The notes beneath the pieces are model-generated. The model worked only from the letters and a program-made list of their open reading frames with translations. It was not told where the DNA came from and did no database searches. The translations under genes were made by a program, and so were the position numbers. DNA of 64,000 nucleotides. Source: Chelativorans intermedius (GTDB lineage Bacteria > Pseudomonadota > Alphaproteobacteria > Rhizobiales > Rhizobiaceae). The DNA is taken from assembly GCF_025398255.1 (NCBI RefSeq), contig NZ_JAODNW010000001.1:310001-374000 (forward strand). Direction: 5' to 3'. Of this stretch, positions 44,615 to 53,731 are shown in pieces; the first letter of the stretch is position 1; each line of letters begins with the position of its first letter.

Positions 44615-45453
44615 GCGCAGCAAACAACGACGACGACGACATCGACAAGTCCTCCGCGCCGCTGATGGAGCACCTGATCGAGCTGCGCTCGCGGCTGATC
44701 TGGGCGATCGCGGCCTTCTTCGTGGCGTTTCTCTTCTGCTTCTTCTTCGCCAAGCAGATTTTCAATCTGCTGGTCATCCCCTTCCAGTGGGCCAGCAACT
44801 GGGCGGGGCTCGATTCGGAAAAGGTGGACCTCATCTATACGGCCCCGCAGGAATTCTTCTTCACGCAGATCAAGCTTGCCATGTTCGGCGGGCTGGTGCT
44901 CGCCTTCCCGATCATCGCCACCCAGGTCTACAAGTTCGTGGCCCCCGGTCTCTACCGCAACGAGAGGCGCGCCTTCCTGCCCTTCCTCATTGCTTCGCCC
45001 ATCCTGTTCATCATCGGCGGGGCGCTCGTCTATTTCTTCTTCATGCCCATGGTGATGTGGTTCTTCCTGTCCATGCAGCAGGTCGGGCCGGGCACCGAGG
45101 TGCAGATCTCGCTGCTGCCGCGCGTGTCGGAGTATCTCGGTCTCATCATGACGCTGATCCTCTCCTTCGGGTTCGTCTTCCAGCTTCCGGTGGTGACGAC
45201 ACTGATGGCCCGCGTCGGCCTGCTGACCTCCACCGGCCTGGTGGACAAGCGCAAATATGCCATCGTCGGCGCCTTCATCGTCGCCGCGGTGCTCACTCCG
45301 CCCGATCCGGTGAGCCAGATCGGTCTTGCGCTTCCCACCATCCTTCTCTACGAGATTGCCATCTGGAGCGCCCGGATGGTGGAGCGCAGGCGCGAGAGGG
45401 AAGAAGCGGAGAAGGAGAGCGCCGGCTCGACGGCCAGCTCGCAAACGGGCTAG
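44611..45453 (+). CDS. tatC: Twin-arginine translocase subunit TatC
   Basis: TatC is the six-helix core receptor that recognises twin-arginine signal peptides. The 280-residue protein has the acidic N-terminus then [54 protein letters not shown], and six hydrophobic segments; [15 protein letters not shown] is the late family motif. GTG is the start, forming a GTGA overlap with tatB. The charged C-terminus is cytoplasmic. serS follows after 79 nt. Confidence 0.97.
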   Translation: MSAANNDDDDIDKSSAPLMEHLIELRSRLIWAIAAFFVAFLFCFFFAKQIFNLLVIPFQWASNWAGLDSEKVDLIYTAPQEFFFTQIKLAMFGGLVLAFPIIATQVYKFVAPGLYRNERRAFLPFLIASPILFIIGGALVYFFFMPMVMWFFLSMQQVGPGTEVQISLLPRVSEYLGLIMTLILSFGFVFQLPVVTTLMARVGLLTSTGLVDKRKYAIVGAFIVAAVLTPPDPVSQIGLALPTILLYEIAIWSARMVERRREREEAEKESAGSTASSQTG

Positions 45454-45532
45454 AGCCTCCGCACCGCCTCCCTCCGCCGCCCGCGCGGCGCATCTTCGGG
45501 CGAGAGATCACGCACACGCCCGGAACCGCATC

Positions 45533-46831
45533 ATGCTCGATATAAAATGGATTCGCGAAAACCCCGAAGCCCTTGTCGCCGCGCTTGAAGAGCGCGGCCA
45601 GGCGGCGGGCGAGGCGCGTTCCGAGGTCGACGCCGTGCTGGCCGCCGACGAGGCGCGCCGCACCCATCTCGTGCGGCTGCAGGAGGCGCAGGAGCGCCGT
45701 AACGCCGCCTCCAGGGAGATCGGCAAGGCGATGGCCGCCGGCGAGACGGCGCGCGCCGAGGCGCTGAAGGCCGAGGTGGCCGAGCTCAAGCGCTTCGTGC
45801 AGGATGGGGAGGCGGAGGAGCGCAGGCTCGATGCCGCCCTTCACGACCGGCTGGCCCGCATTCCCAACCTGCCGCTCGACGATGTGCCGGTGGGTGCGGA
45901 CGAGAGCGGCAATGTGGAAATCCGCCGCATCGGCGAGCCGAGGCGGGCGAACGCCTCCAGGGAGCATTTCGAGCTCGGCGAGCAGCTCGGCATGATGGAT
46001 TTCGAGCGCGCGGCCAGGCTGTCGGGCAGCCGCTTCACCGTGCTGTCGGGGCCTCTGGCGCGGCTTGAACGCGCGCTCGGCCAGTTCATGCTCGACCTGC
46101 ACACGGGCGAGCACGGCTACACGGAGGTGCAGCCGCCGCTTCTGGTGCGCGACGAGGCGATGTTCGGCACCGGCCAGTTGCCGAAATTCGCGGAGGATCT
46201 GTTCCGAGCCGGCGAGCACCATTGGCTCGTCCCCACCGCCGAAGTCCCGCTCACCAATCTCGTGCGCGAGGAGATCCTGGACGCCGAAAGGCTTCCCCTG
46301 CGCTTCACGGCGCTCACTCCCTGCTTCCGCTCAGAGGCCGGTTCTGCCGGGCGCGACACGCGCGGCATGCTGCGCCAGCATCAGTTCTACAAGGTCGAGC
46401 TCGTCTCCATCACCGATGCCGAAAGCTCCATCGCCGAGCACGAGCGCATGACCGAATGCGCAGAAACCGTGCTGAAGAAGCTCGGGCTTCCCTTCCGCAC
46501 CGTCGTGCTTTGCACCGGCGACATGGGGTTCGGCGCGCGCAAGACCTATGACATCGAGGTGTGGCTGCCGGGGCAGAATGCCTATCGGGAAATCTCCTCC
46601 TGCTCGGTGTGCGGCGATTTTCAGGCCCGCCGCATGAACGCGCGCTACCGGCGTGCCGGCGAGAAGCAGGCGCATTTCGTGCACACGCTGAACGGCTCCG
46701 GGGTCGCCGTCGGCCGCGCGCTGATCGCCGTGATGGAGAACTATCAGAACGAGGACGGCAGCATTAGCATTCCTGAAATCCTGCAGCCCTATATGGGAGG
46801 CATGACGCGAATCGAAGCTGGGCGAGACTGA
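45533..46831 (+). CDS. serS: Seryl-tRNA synthetase SerS
   Basis: SerS charges tRNA-Ser. The 432-residue protein has the N-terminal antiparallel coiled-coil arm that grips the long variable arm of tRNA-Ser (about 28-100), then the class II catalytic domain. Motif 2 is [21 protein letters not shown] and motif 3 is [20 protein letters not shown] 45533 ([15 protein letters not shown]) matches the universal SerS start; the frame is open further upstream in tatC sequence. surE follows after 2 nt. Confidence 0.97.
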   Translation: MLDIKWIRENPEALVAALEERGQAAGEARSEVDAVLAADEARRTHLVRLQEAQERRNAASREIGKAMAAGETARAEALKAEVAELKRFVQDGEAEERRLDAALHDRLARIPNLPLDDVPVGADESGNVEIRRIGEPRRANASREHFELGEQLGMMDFERAARLSGSRFTVLSGPLARLERALGQFMLDLHTGEHGYTEVQPPLLVRDEAMFGTGQLPKFAEDLFRAGEHHWLVPTAEVPLTNLVREEILDAERLPLRFTALTPCFRSEAGSAGRDTRGMLRQHQFYKVELVSITDAESSIAEHERMTECAETVLKKLGLPFRTVVLCTGDMGFGARKTYDIEVWLPGQNAYREISSCSVCGDFQARRMNARYRRAGEKQAHFVHTLNGSGVAVGRALIAVMENYQNEDGSISIPEILQPYMGGMTRIEAGRD

Positions 46832-46833
46832 CG

Positions 46834-47592
46834 GTGCGCATTCTTCTGACCAATGATGACGGCATCCATGCCGAGGGCCTGCAGGTGCTGGAGCGGATCG
46901 CCCGCACGCTTTCCGACGACGTATGGGTGGTCGCGCCGGAGACCGACCAGTCGGGCTTTGCGCATTCGCTGTCGCTTTCGGAGCCGCTCAGGATGCGCAA
47001 GATCGACGAACGGCACTTCGCCCTGCGCGGCACGCCCACCGATTGCGTCATCATGGGCGTGCGCAAGGTGATGGACGCGCCGCCCGACCTCATTCTGTCG
47101 GGCGTCAACAACGGCACCAACATCGCCGACGACGTCACCTATTCGGGCACGGTGGCCGGCGCCATGGAGGGCACGTTGCTGGGCATCCGGTCCATCGCGC
47201 TCAGCCAGGCCTACGATTTCGCCGACGACATCCGCTATATCCCTTGGGAGACAACAGAGGCGGTGGCGCCGCCGCTGCTCAAGAAGCTGGTCGAGACCGA
47301 GCTGCCGCGCGGCGTCTTCCTCAATGTCAATTTCCCCAATTGCCCGCCGGAGGCGGTCAAGGGCACGCGCGTCACCGTCCAGGGCAAGCTGGTGCACGGG
47401 CTGTGGATCGAAGAGCGGCGCGACGGCCGCGGCTTTCCCTATTACTGGCTGCGCTTCGGCCGCAAGGAGGAGGAGGTGCGCAAGGGCAGCGACCAGGCCG
47501 CCGTGCGCGACGGCTACATCTCCGTCACTCCCCTGCATCTGGATCTGACCGCGCACGAGGTGCGCGAGCGGCTTTCGAAGGCGCTTTCGTGA
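46834..47592 (+). CDS. surE: 5'/3'-nucleotidase SurE
   Basis: SurE is a metal-dependent nucleotidase and stress-survival protein. The 252-residue protein has the metal-binding [15 protein letters not shown] at the N-terminus, [35 protein letters not shown], the metal Asn in [21 protein letters not shown] and a dimerisation arm at the C-terminus. GTG 46834 is the start, 2 nt after serS. The stop overlaps the GTG of pcm (GTGA), the widespread surE-pcm pair. Confidence 0.97.
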   Translation: MRILLTNDDGIHAEGLQVLERIARTLSDDVWVVAPETDQSGFAHSLSLSEPLRMRKIDERHFALRGTPTDCVIMGVRKVMDAPPDLILSGVNNGTNIADDVTYSGTVAGAMEGTLLGIRSIALSQAYDFADDIRYIPWETTEAVAPPLLKKLVETELPRGVFLNVNFPNCPPEAVKGTRVTVQGKLVHGLWIEERRDGRGFPYYWLRFGRKEEEVRKGSDQAAVRDGYISVTPLHLDLTAHEVRERLSKALS

Positions 47593-48239
47593 CGGCAACC
47601 GACGACGAGCGCGAGGGATTTGCCGCCTTCATGCTGCGCTGCCGGGCGCGCGGCATCGGCTCCAACGCGCTGTTCGCGGCCATGGAGGCGACGCCGCGCT
47701 CGGGCTTCGTGCCGGCCGAATGGCGCAAGTGGGCCTGGTCGCAGCGCACCGTGCCCATCGAATGCGGCGAGACGCTGGAAGGCTGCGACCTGCAGGCGAC
47801 GGTGATCGAGGCGCTGGAGCTCAAGCCCGGCCTGCGCGTGTGGGAGATCGGCACGGGCTCCGGCTATACCGCGGCCGTTATGGCGCGGCTTGCAGAGCGC
47901 GTCGTCACCATCGACCGCTACAGGACGCTCGTCGAGCAGGCGCAGCTTCGTCACGAGGGCTTCGGGCTCGAAAACATCGTTGCCCGCCAGGCGGACGGGC
48001 TGGAGGGGCCAGCCGACGGCCCGTTCGACCGCATCGTCGTCTGGGCCGCCTTCGAGGAGCCGCCCCGCCATTTCGTGGACTATCTGGTCAGCGGCGGCAT
48101 CATGGTGGCGCCCGTGGGGCCGGCCGAGGACGTGCAGACGATGACGAAGTTCGTCAAGGTCGGCAGCCGCTTCGAGCGCACGGTGCTGGAGCCCGTGCGC
48201 CTGCAGCCGCTTACCCGCGGTGTCGCCCTGGCCCTTTGA
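47589..48239 (+). CDS. pcm: Protein-L-isoaspartate O-methyltransferase Pcm
   Basis: Pcm methylates isoaspartyl residues with SAM, starting repair of aged proteins. The 216-residue protein has [15 protein letters not shown], the [11 protein letters not shown] motif corresponding to the family's QTISQP region, the SAM loop [33 protein letters not shown] and [18 protein letters not shown] 47589 overlaps the surE stop. Compared with the paralogue at 21520 it keeps the canonical GTGSGYT loop, so it is the better candidate for the true repair enzyme. Confidence 0.94.
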   Translation: MTATDDEREGFAAFMLRCRARGIGSNALFAAMEATPRSGFVPAEWRKWAWSQRTVPIECGETLEGCDLQATVIEALELKPGLRVWEIGTGSGYTAAVMARLAERVVTIDRYRTLVEQAQLRHEGFGLENIVARQADGLEGPADGPFDRIVVWAAFEEPPRHFVDYLVSGGIMVAPVGPAEDVQTMTKFVKVGSRFERTVLEPVRLQPLTRGVALAL

Positions 48240-48241
48240 TG

Positions 48242-48266
48242 CGGGTTAACCCGACGGTAACATTAA
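48242..48266 (+). promoter_or_regulatory. Possible CtrA-like site and palindrome before the LytM lipoprotein gene
   Basis: CGGGTTAACCCG (48242-48253) is a perfect palindrome whose TTAA begins TTAA-CCCGACG-GTAAC, one base away from the CtrA consensus TTAA-N7-TTAAC. A second, differently spaced TTAAC...TTTAA lies just after. CtrA control of a cell-wall hydrolase activator is plausible in rhizobia but unproven here. Confidence 0.35.
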
Positions 48267-48317
48267 CGCGCTTTAATCGTGGCTGTCGCGAGTAACGGGA
48301 TAAGTGCGAGTAGCCAC

Positions 48318-49577
48318 ATGCGTTTCGGCATCACCGGGCATCATCGAAACCTCCTGGCGCGGGGCGCGGCTGTCCTCGTGGTGGGCGCAGTTGCCGCCGG
48401 CTGCACTTCGGGTGCCGCCAGTCTGGACGACGGTCTCGTCACCAATTCCACCACCGCCAGCGCGCCGGTGACGGTCGCCCAGGCGGACCAGCCCTATCCC
48501 GGCGACATGCCGCAAGGCCGGCGCAGCGCGCCGGAATACGACAAGATTGTGCGGCCGAAGGTGCCCGTCGGCGGCGGCAGTGTGCAGAACAGGGCGGACG
48601 CGCCCTTGCCTCCGCCCTCCGGTCCCGGCTATGCCGCGGCACCGGCAAGCCAGCCGGTGCGCCAGGATGTCTCTTCCCAGCCGCTGCCGCCGCCGGCGCA
48701 GGCGCCGCAGCCGGTGCAGGCTGCCGCCTTGCCCGACACGCGCGGCGGCACGTCGCCCGCTCCCCAGCCGGTCGAGCCGCCGCAGGCCCAGGTCGCCGTG
48801 CTGCCGCAGGCGCCGAAGCCCGCACAGCGCACCGACAGCCGCACCGACAATGCCGCTCCCAGCCCGGGCAGCACCTATACGGTGGTCTCGGGCGACACGC
48901 TCTATGGCATTTCGCGCAAGACAGGTGTCAGCGTCGAGCGCATCAAGCAGGCCAACGGCCTGTCCGACGGCATGATCCGGGTTGGGCAGACATTGACCAT
49001 CCCCGCCGCCGGCGCCAGCGTGGCGGCGGCAGAGCCAGTCGAAAGGCCGACGCCCGCACCATCCCGTCCGGCCCCTGTCACCAAGGTTGCCGCCAGCAGC
49101 CAGGAGCAGGAAAAGCCCAGGGTCGTCAGCGCCGCACCGCCCGTGCAGGAAGAGGAGAGCGCCGGCAACATCGAGGAGGCCACCGAGGTGGCGGCCATCG
49201 CGCCCGATGCCACGGGAGTCGGCCGTTTGCGCTGGCCAGTGCAGGGGCGCGTCGTCACCGGCTTCGGCAGTGGCAATGACGGCATCGACATCGCCGTGCC
49301 GGAAGGAACGCCCGTGCGCGCGGCCGAAAACGGCGTCGTCATCTATTCCGGCGACGGGCTGAAGGGCTTCGGCAACACCGTGCTGGTGCGCCATGAGGAC
49401 GGCCTGGTCACCGTCTACGGCCACGCCTCCAGCCTCAAGGTCAAGCGCGGCGACAATGTCCGGCGCGGCCAGGAAATCGCCCTTTCGGGCATGAGCGGCG
49501 ATGCCGACCGGCCGAAGCTGCATTTCGAGGTGCGCAAGGGCACGAGCCCGGTCGATCCGATGCGCTATCTGGAATAG
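48318..49577 (+). CDS. nlpD: LysM/M23-like lipoprotein (NlpD/DipM-type amidase activator)
   Basis: The 419-residue protein has a lipoprotein signal (VLVVGAVAAGC, lipid-attached Cys near residue 29), a long Pro/Ala/Gln linker, one LysM domain (YTVVSGDTLYGIS to VGQTLTIP, about 190-235) and a C-terminal M23 LytM domain (about 310-419). The zinc-ligand positions are altered: the first motif reads NDGIDIA instead of HxGxD, so the domain is probably non-catalytic and acts like E. coli NlpD in activating amidases. ATG 48318 fits the lipoprotein signal; a GTG 13 codons upstream is less likely. It closes the serS-surE-pcm-nlpD string. Confidence 0.88.
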   Translation: MRFGITGHHRNLLARGAAVLVVGAVAAGCTSGAASLDDGLVTNSTTASAPVTVAQADQPYPGDMPQGRRSAPEYDKIVRPKVPVGGGSVQNRADAPLPPPSGPGYAAAPASQPVRQDVSSQPLPPPAQAPQPVQAAALPDTRGGTSPAPQPVEPPQAQVAVLPQAPKPAQRTDSRTDNAAPSPGSTYTVVSGDTLYGISRKTGVSVERIKQANGLSDGMIRVGQTLTIPAAGASVAAAEPVERPTPAPSRPAPVTKVAASSQEQEKPRVVSAAPPVQEEESAGNIEEATEVAAIAPDATGVGRLRWPVQGRVVTGFGSGNDGIDIAVPEGTPVRAAENGVVIYSGDGLKGFGNTVLVRHEDGLVTVYGHASSLKVKRGDNVRRGQEIALSGMSGDADRPKLHFEVRKGTSPVDPMRYLE

Positions 49578-49593
49578 GCCGGCGCGCCGGGTT

Positions 49594-50472
49594 TCACGCC
49601 TTCAGCCTTCTGCCCAGCCGTCCCGCCAGGTCCTGGATGAACTGCCAGGCCACGCGGCCCGAGCGGCTTCCGCGTGTGGTCGCCCATTCCAGCGCCTCGG
49701 CGCGCAGCGTCTCGGCATCGACGGGCAGATCGTGATAGCGCGCATAGCCCTCGATCATTGCCAGATACTCGTCCTGCGAGCATTTGTGGAAGCCGAGCCA
49801 CAGGCCGAAGCGGTCGGAGAGGGACACCTTTTCCTCCACCGCTTCCGAGGGGTTGATGGCCGTCGAGCGTTCGTTCTCGATCATGTCGCGCGGCAGGAGA
49901 TGGCGGCGGTTGGACGTGGCGTAGAGGATCACGTTGTCCGGCCGTCCTTCCACGCCGCCTTCGAGCGCGGCCTTCAGCGACTTGTAGGACGTGTCATCGT
50001 GGTCGAAGGACAGGTCGTCGCAAAACAGGATGAAGCGGTGCCGGTCCGTCTTCACCAGATTCATCAGCCTGGGCAGGCTCTCGATGTCCTCGCGGTGGAT
50101 TTCCACCAGCTTCAGGGGCAGGGCGGCCTTCTTGCGCGTCCGGTTCACCTCGGCGTGCACCGCCTTGACCAGCGACGACTTGCCCATGCCGCGCGCGCCC
50201 CACAAGAGCGCGTTGTTGGCCGGCAGCCCGGTGGCGAAGCGCCGCGTGTTGTCGAGAAGAATGTCGCGTACCCGCTCCACGCCCCGGATCAGGGACAGGT
50301 CCACCCGGTTGACGCGGGAGACGGGCAGAAACGCCCCGCGCTCGGCCTGCCAGACGAAGCAGTCGGCCGCCTCGAAGCATGGCTCGGGAGAGGGAGCAGG
50401 GGCCATGCGGGAAACGATGCCGATCAGCCGTTCCAGCTTCTCGTTCAGCATCTCGATGCTTTTCTCGTCCAT
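49594..50472 (-). CDS. DUF815 family AAA+ ATPase
   Basis: These are P-loop ATPases of unknown biological role, common in alphaproteobacteria. The 292-residue protein has an N-terminal helical region (KSIEMLNEKLERLIGIV), Walker A LLWGARGMGKSSLVKAV, Walker B RFILFCDDLSF, a sensor-like NVILYATSNRRHLLP and an arginine-rich C-terminal helical lid. ATG 50472 has GAGGA about 7 nt upstream; the longer open frame upstream is not supported. It converges on the nlpD-type gene with a 16-nt gap. Confidence 0.88.
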   Translation of the reverse strand: MDEKSIEMLNEKLERLIGIVSRMAPAPSPEPCFEAADCFVWQAERGAFLPVSRVNRVDLSLIRGVERVRDILLDNTRRFATGLPANNALLWGARGMGKSSLVKAVHAEVNRTRKKAALPLKLVEIHREDIESLPRLMNLVKTDRHRFILFCDDLSFDHDDTSYKSLKAALEGGVEGRPDNVILYATSNRRHLLPRDMIENERSTAINPSEAVEEKVSLSDRFGLWLGFHKCSQDEYLAMIEGYARYHDLPVDAETLRAEALEWATTRGSRSGRVAWQFIQDLAGRLGRRLKA

Positions 50473-50867
50473 TCCATCCTCGCAAAGCGCCGGCTTCTGG
50501 TGAGTACCGTACGGTACGGTTCTGTCACGCCCTTGGTGTGTTTTCAAGCCTCTGGATGCGGAGTTTATAGCTGCGGGCACAATATCGAAATCGCGCGCCT
50601 GGCGCGGGGCTTTTCCCGCCTTGCGGCGCCTTGGCGAAACGGGCTCTCCGCCGCTTCGAGCGCACCGCGCGCCCGCGCGGGGACAGGATCCGCACCGCGC
50701 AGAATCTCCATCCCCGCCAACCCTTTGCCTTTTCGAGCGACGAACGCCCGGAGCCATGGCGCAGGGCCGTTGGACGCGCCCCGTTTCCCGAGTTCCTTGA
50801 CAAAGGCCGGACGGCGAAAGCGGAGCGCGGCAACGGTAGCGGCGGGTGTCAGGAGGCGGCGGGCCAT
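50473..50867. other. 395-bp region between DUF815 and dinB
   Basis: I see no convincing gene. A perfect 14-bp palindrome GTACCGTACGGTAC lies at 50505-50518, about 33 nt upstream of the DUF815 start. A 100-codon minus-strand frame (50565-50867) begins at the dinB stop but is Arg/Ala-rich, overlaps other open frames and has no recognisable domain. In many rhizobia the nlpD-type gene is followed by yajC-secDF; here dinB appears instead, so this gap may mark a rearrangement point (inference from recalled gene order). Confidence 0.45.
50505..50518. promoter_or_regulatory. GTACCGTACGGTAC palindrome upstream of the DUF815 gene
   Basis: A perfect 14-bp palindrome ends about 33 nt before the ATG of the minus-strand DUF815 gene, a position where it could overlap the promoter. 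The motif is not one I can assign to a regulator. Confidence 0.4.
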
Positions 50868-52169
50868 CTATCTGTCGCGCTGCGGACGCGCGTTCCTTGC
50901 CCGCGCGAAGGTGTAGCCCGTCTCCACCGCCTGGCGGCCATATTTCTCCCGCAGGCTGTCGATGGCGCCTTCGGCGAGGGCCCGCTTGTGCGACAGCGTG
51001 TCGACCAGGTCGGGCGGGTCGGCCTTGGCCGCGTCGGTCAGATCGGCCACGCCGATGCCGAGAAGGCGGAAGCGGGTGCCGTCCACCTCGCGTTTCAGCA
51101 TGTCGAGGCCGGTGCGGAAGATGCGGTCGGCAAGCCGAGTGGGGTCGCCCAGTTGCCGGTTGCGCGTGCGGATGCGGAAGTCGGCGCTCTTCAGCTTCAG
51201 GACCACCGTTCTCCCGGCGATGTCCGCCTTCTTCAGCCGCGCCGAGACCCGTTCGGACAGGGCCCTGAGCACCGGCACCAGATCCTCCAGGGCGGCGATG
51301 TCGTGGTCGAAGGTGGTCTCCGAGGATACGCTCTTGGCGGCGCCTTGCGGCTTCACCGCCCGTGTGTCCTGCCCGCGCGACAGGCTGTAAAGGCGCTCGC
51401 CCATGGTGCCGTATCGGCGCATGAGCTCGGCCCGTTCCATGCGCTGCAGCTGGCCGATGGTACGGATGCCGTCGCGGGCCAGCGTGGCGGCAAAGGTCTT
51501 GCCGACGCCCCAGATGGTGGTCACCGGCTGGCCGGCCAGGAAAGAGAGCGCCTCGCCGCGCCCGATGACGGAAAAGCCGCGCGGCTTGTCGCGGTCGGAA
51601 GCCACCTTGGCGAGAAACTTGCAGTAGGAAAGGCCCACCGACACGGTGATGCCGATCTCCTTTTCCACCCGGGCGGCGAAGCGGGCCAACACCATGGCCG
51701 GCTCCGCCCCGTGCAGCCGCTGCGTGCCGGAAAGGTCGAGAAAGGCTTCGTCGATGGAGAGCGGCTCGACCAGCGGGGTGAGCGCCAGCATCATCTCGCG
51801 CACCTGGCGACCGACCCGCGCATATTTTTCCATGTCGGGCTTCAGCACCACTGCCTGCGGGCAGGCTTCCAGAGCCTTGAGCATCGGCATGGCCGAGCGC
51901 ACGCCGTTGATGCGGGCGATGTAGCAGGCGGTGGAGACGACGCCGCGCTTGCCGCCGCCGATGATCAGCGGCTTGTCGCGCAGGGCAGGATTGTCGCGCT
52001 TCTCGATGGCGGCATAGAAGGCGTCGCAGTCGATATGGGCAATGGCAAGGCTGGAAAGCTCTTCGTGGTGGAGTACGCGCGGGCTGCCGCAGGCAGGGCA
52101 GCGCCGCACCCCCGGTTGCGGGCGGGAGAGGCAGTCGCGGCAGATACCGGGCGAAGCGTTGACAGCCAT
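50868..52169 (-). CDS. dinB: DNA polymerase IV DinB with N-terminal zinc-finger-like extension
   Basis: DinB is a Y-family translesion polymerase. The 433-residue protein has an N-terminal CRDCL...CPACG zinc-ribbon-like extension (about 10-28) seen in several rhizobial DinB proteins. The palm follows, with [19 protein letters not shown] and the catalytic [11 protein letters not shown]; then the fingers, the [11 protein letters not shown] segment, a helix-hairpin-helix thumb and the little-finger domain. It lacks an obvious C-terminal beta-clamp motif by eye. The ATG is only 12 nt from an SOS box (52182-52196), so it is expected to be LexA controlled and to have a very short leader. Confidence 0.93.
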   Translation of the reverse strand: MAVNASPGICRDCLSRPQPGVRRCPACGSPRVLHHEELSSLAIAHIDCDAFYAAIEKRDNPALRDKPLIIGGGKRGVVSTACYIARINGVRSAMPMLKALEACPQAVVLKPDMEKYARVGRQVREMMLALTPLVEPLSIDEAFLDLSGTQRLHGAEPAMVLARFAARVEKEIGITVSVGLSYCKFLAKVASDRDKPRGFSVIGRGEALSFLAGQPVTTIWGVGKTFAATLARDGIRTIGQLQRMERAELMRRYGTMGERLYSLSRGQDTRAVKPQGAAKSVSSETTFDHDIAALEDLVPVLRALSERVSARLKKADIAGRTVVLKLKSADFRIRTRNRQLGDPTRLADRIFRTGLDMLKREVDGTRFRLLGIGVADLTDAAKADPPDLVDTLSHKRALAEGAIDSLREKYGRQAVETGYTFARARNARPQRDR

Positions 52170-52181
52170 GGCCGATTATGA

Positions 52182-52196
52182 GAACATAAAGAGAAC
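52182..52196 (-). promoter_or_regulatory. LexA (SOS) box for dinB
   Basis: Read toward dinB the sequence is GTTC-TCTTTAT-GTTC, an exact match to the alphaproteobacterial direct-repeat LexA box GTTC-N7-GTTC. It lies 12 nt upstream of the dinB ATG and about 50 nt upstream of the divergent GNAT start (GTG 52245), so it may influence both genes. Confidence 0.85.
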
Positions 52197-52244
52197 AGAA
52201 TGATAAAGCATGGCGCCTCCGCGCACAAGCACAGGAGAGGGAGC

Positions 52245-52820
52245 GTGGCGATCTCCATCGTCCCGTTGACGCCGCAGCTCTGGCCGGCGTTCGAGGATCT
52301 GTTCGGCAAGCAGGGGGCCTGCTATGGCTGTTGGTGCACCCATTTCCGCCTGCCGCCGGCCGTGCGCCGCGAGAACGACCGCCGGCGCAACAAGGACCAT
52401 ATCCGCGAACGGATCGAGGCCGGCCCGCCGCCGGGGCTTCTCCTCTTCGATGGGGAGAGGGCGGATGGCTGGATGCAGATCGGCCCGCGGCTCGACGTGC
52501 CGGAGTGGAACAATCGCGGCCGCGTCTCCGCGCCGCTGGAGGATGCGCCGGCCGATGATCCTGCCGTGTGGGCCATCTCGTGCTTCTTCGTCCGCGCCTC
52601 GGCGCGCGGGCGCGGCCACACCCATGCGCTGGTGGAGGCCGGCATTGCCTATGCCCGTGCGCAAGGGGCGCGGCTTCTGGAGGCCTGCCCGATGCGCCAG
52701 TCGAAGGATTCGCGCTCCATCGGCCTCTTCGCCGGCTCTCAGCGGGTTTTCGACAGGGCGGGCTTCGTGACCGTGGCCGAGCGCAAGCCCGGCCGGCCTT
52801 TGATGCGGCGCGTGCTGTGA
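52245..52820 (+). CDS. GNAT family N-acetyltransferase
   Basis: The 191-residue protein has a GNAT fold: WAISCFFVRASARGRGHTHALVEAGIAYARAQGARLLEACP holds the acetyl-CoA loop (RGRGHT) and following helix, and SQRVFDRAGFVTVAERK is a typical C-terminal end. An early CYGCWCTHFRLP cysteine motif resembles a GNAT subgroup of unknown substrate. GTG 52245 is chosen because AGGAG is 8 nt upstream; an ATG at 52200 is in frame but lacks a ribosome site and sits just beside the SOS box. It is divergent from dinB. Confidence 0.85.
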   Translation: MAISIVPLTPQLWPAFEDLFGKQGACYGCWCTHFRLPPAVRRENDRRRNKDHIRERIEAGPPPGLLLFDGERADGWMQIGPRLDVPEWNNRGRVSAPLEDAPADDPAVWAISCFFVRASARGRGHTHALVEAGIAYARAQGARLLEACPMRQSKDSRSIGLFAGSQRVFDRAGFVTVAERKPGRPLMRRVL

Positions 52821-52825
52821 GCGGT

Positions 52826-53110
52826 TCAGGGCTGGATGTCCCAGCCTTCCTCGCCCAGCGGCAGCGCCCGGTGGGCGGCTTCCACCTGCCGCGGCGGGAT
52901 GGCGGTTTTTTCGCAGAAGGCCATGAGGGTGGGCTCGTGGGCCAGCACGAATTGCAGCACGCCCGCCAGGAAACCCGGTTCCCCCGCCGCCTTGCGGATG
53001 TGGCGCGCCTCGATGCCCGTCAGCGCCAGGAAACGGGGCAGCAGATCGGGATCGGAGGCGATGAAGGAGAGGGCGTCTATGGCAATCGCTTCGGCCTGTT
53101 CCTGCTGCAT
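52826..53110 (-). CDS. DUF3572 family protein
   Basis: DUF3572 proteins are short alphaproteobacterial proteins of unknown function. The 94-residue protein starts MQQEQAEAIAIDALSFIASDPDLLPRFLALTGI and continues ARHIRKAAGEPGFLAGVLQFVLAHEPTLMAFCE, all helical. ATG 53110 has GAGGAG about 8-13 nt upstream. It is divergent from divK and converges on the GNAT gene (5-nt gap). The divK neighbourhood is conserved for this family in rhizobia as far as I recall. Confidence 0.85.
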   Translation of the reverse strand: MQQEQAEAIAIDALSFIASDPDLLPRFLALTGIEARHIRKAAGEPGFLAGVLQFVLAHEPTLMAFCEKTAIPPRQVEAAHRALPLGEEGWDIQP

Positions 53111-53325
53111 GGGCGGCGTCTCCTCAAGCCCGGCTCTGCCGCAGGCGATAAGGCCAAAGCGTCCGTCGCGCAAGCGGCCCGCGGGGCTTGTTGCCGAACC
53201 GATCAATTCGCGGCGGATCCTTTTTCTTTTCGTAAATCAAATCGTGCCATAAGACTTGCGGGGATCGGCGGATGCGTCTGCCCGCGGCGGGCGGGAGAGG
53301 CCGCGTTTGAGCGCTAGGGGAGCCA

Positions 53326-53697
53326 ATGCCGAAGAAGGTCATGATCGTCGAGGACAACGAGCTCAACATGAAGCTCTTCCGCGACCTTATCGAGGCCAGC
53401 GGCTACGAGACCGTGCGCACGCGCGACGGACTCAAGGCGCTGGAGCTGGCGCGCGAGCAGCGCCCCGATCTCATCCTCATGGACATCCAGTTGCCCGAGG
53501 TCTCCGGCCTCGAGGTCACCAAGTGGCTGAAGGAGGATGACGATCTGCATTCCATTCCGGTCATCGCCGTGACCGCCTTTGCCATGAAGGGGGATGAGGA
53601 ACGGATCCGCCAGGGAGGCTGCGAGGCTTACATCTCGAAGCCCATCTCGGTCTCCAGTTTCATCGAAACCATCAAATCCTATCTCGGAGACGCCTGA
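53326..53697 (+). CDS. divK: Single-domain response regulator DivK
   Basis: DivK is a receiver-only response regulator that controls the DivJ-PleC-DivL-CckA pathway and thereby CtrA in alphaproteobacteria. The 123-residue protein begins [20 protein letters not shown], has the phosphoacceptor Asp53 in [13 protein letters not shown], the switch region [16 protein letters not shown], and Lys in YISKPISV. The start codon 53326 follows AGGGGAGCC. It is 34 nt upstream of pleD, the classical divK-pleD operon. Confidence 0.95.
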   Translation: MPKKVMIVEDNELNMKLFRDLIEASGYETVRTRDGLKALELAREQRPDLILMDIQLPEVSGLEVTKWLKEDDDLHSIPVIAVTAFAMKGDEERIRQGGCEAYISKPISVSSFIETIKSYLGDA

Positions 53698-53731
53698 TGG
53701 GCACCGGGGGGGCATTCATCGGGAGGCGGCC

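Noticed and set aside
50565-50867. 100-codon minus-strand frame starting at the dinB stop
   Set aside because: Arg/Ala-rich, overlaps competing frames on both strands, no ribosome site independent of dinB and no recognisable domain; likely a GC-rich chance frame.
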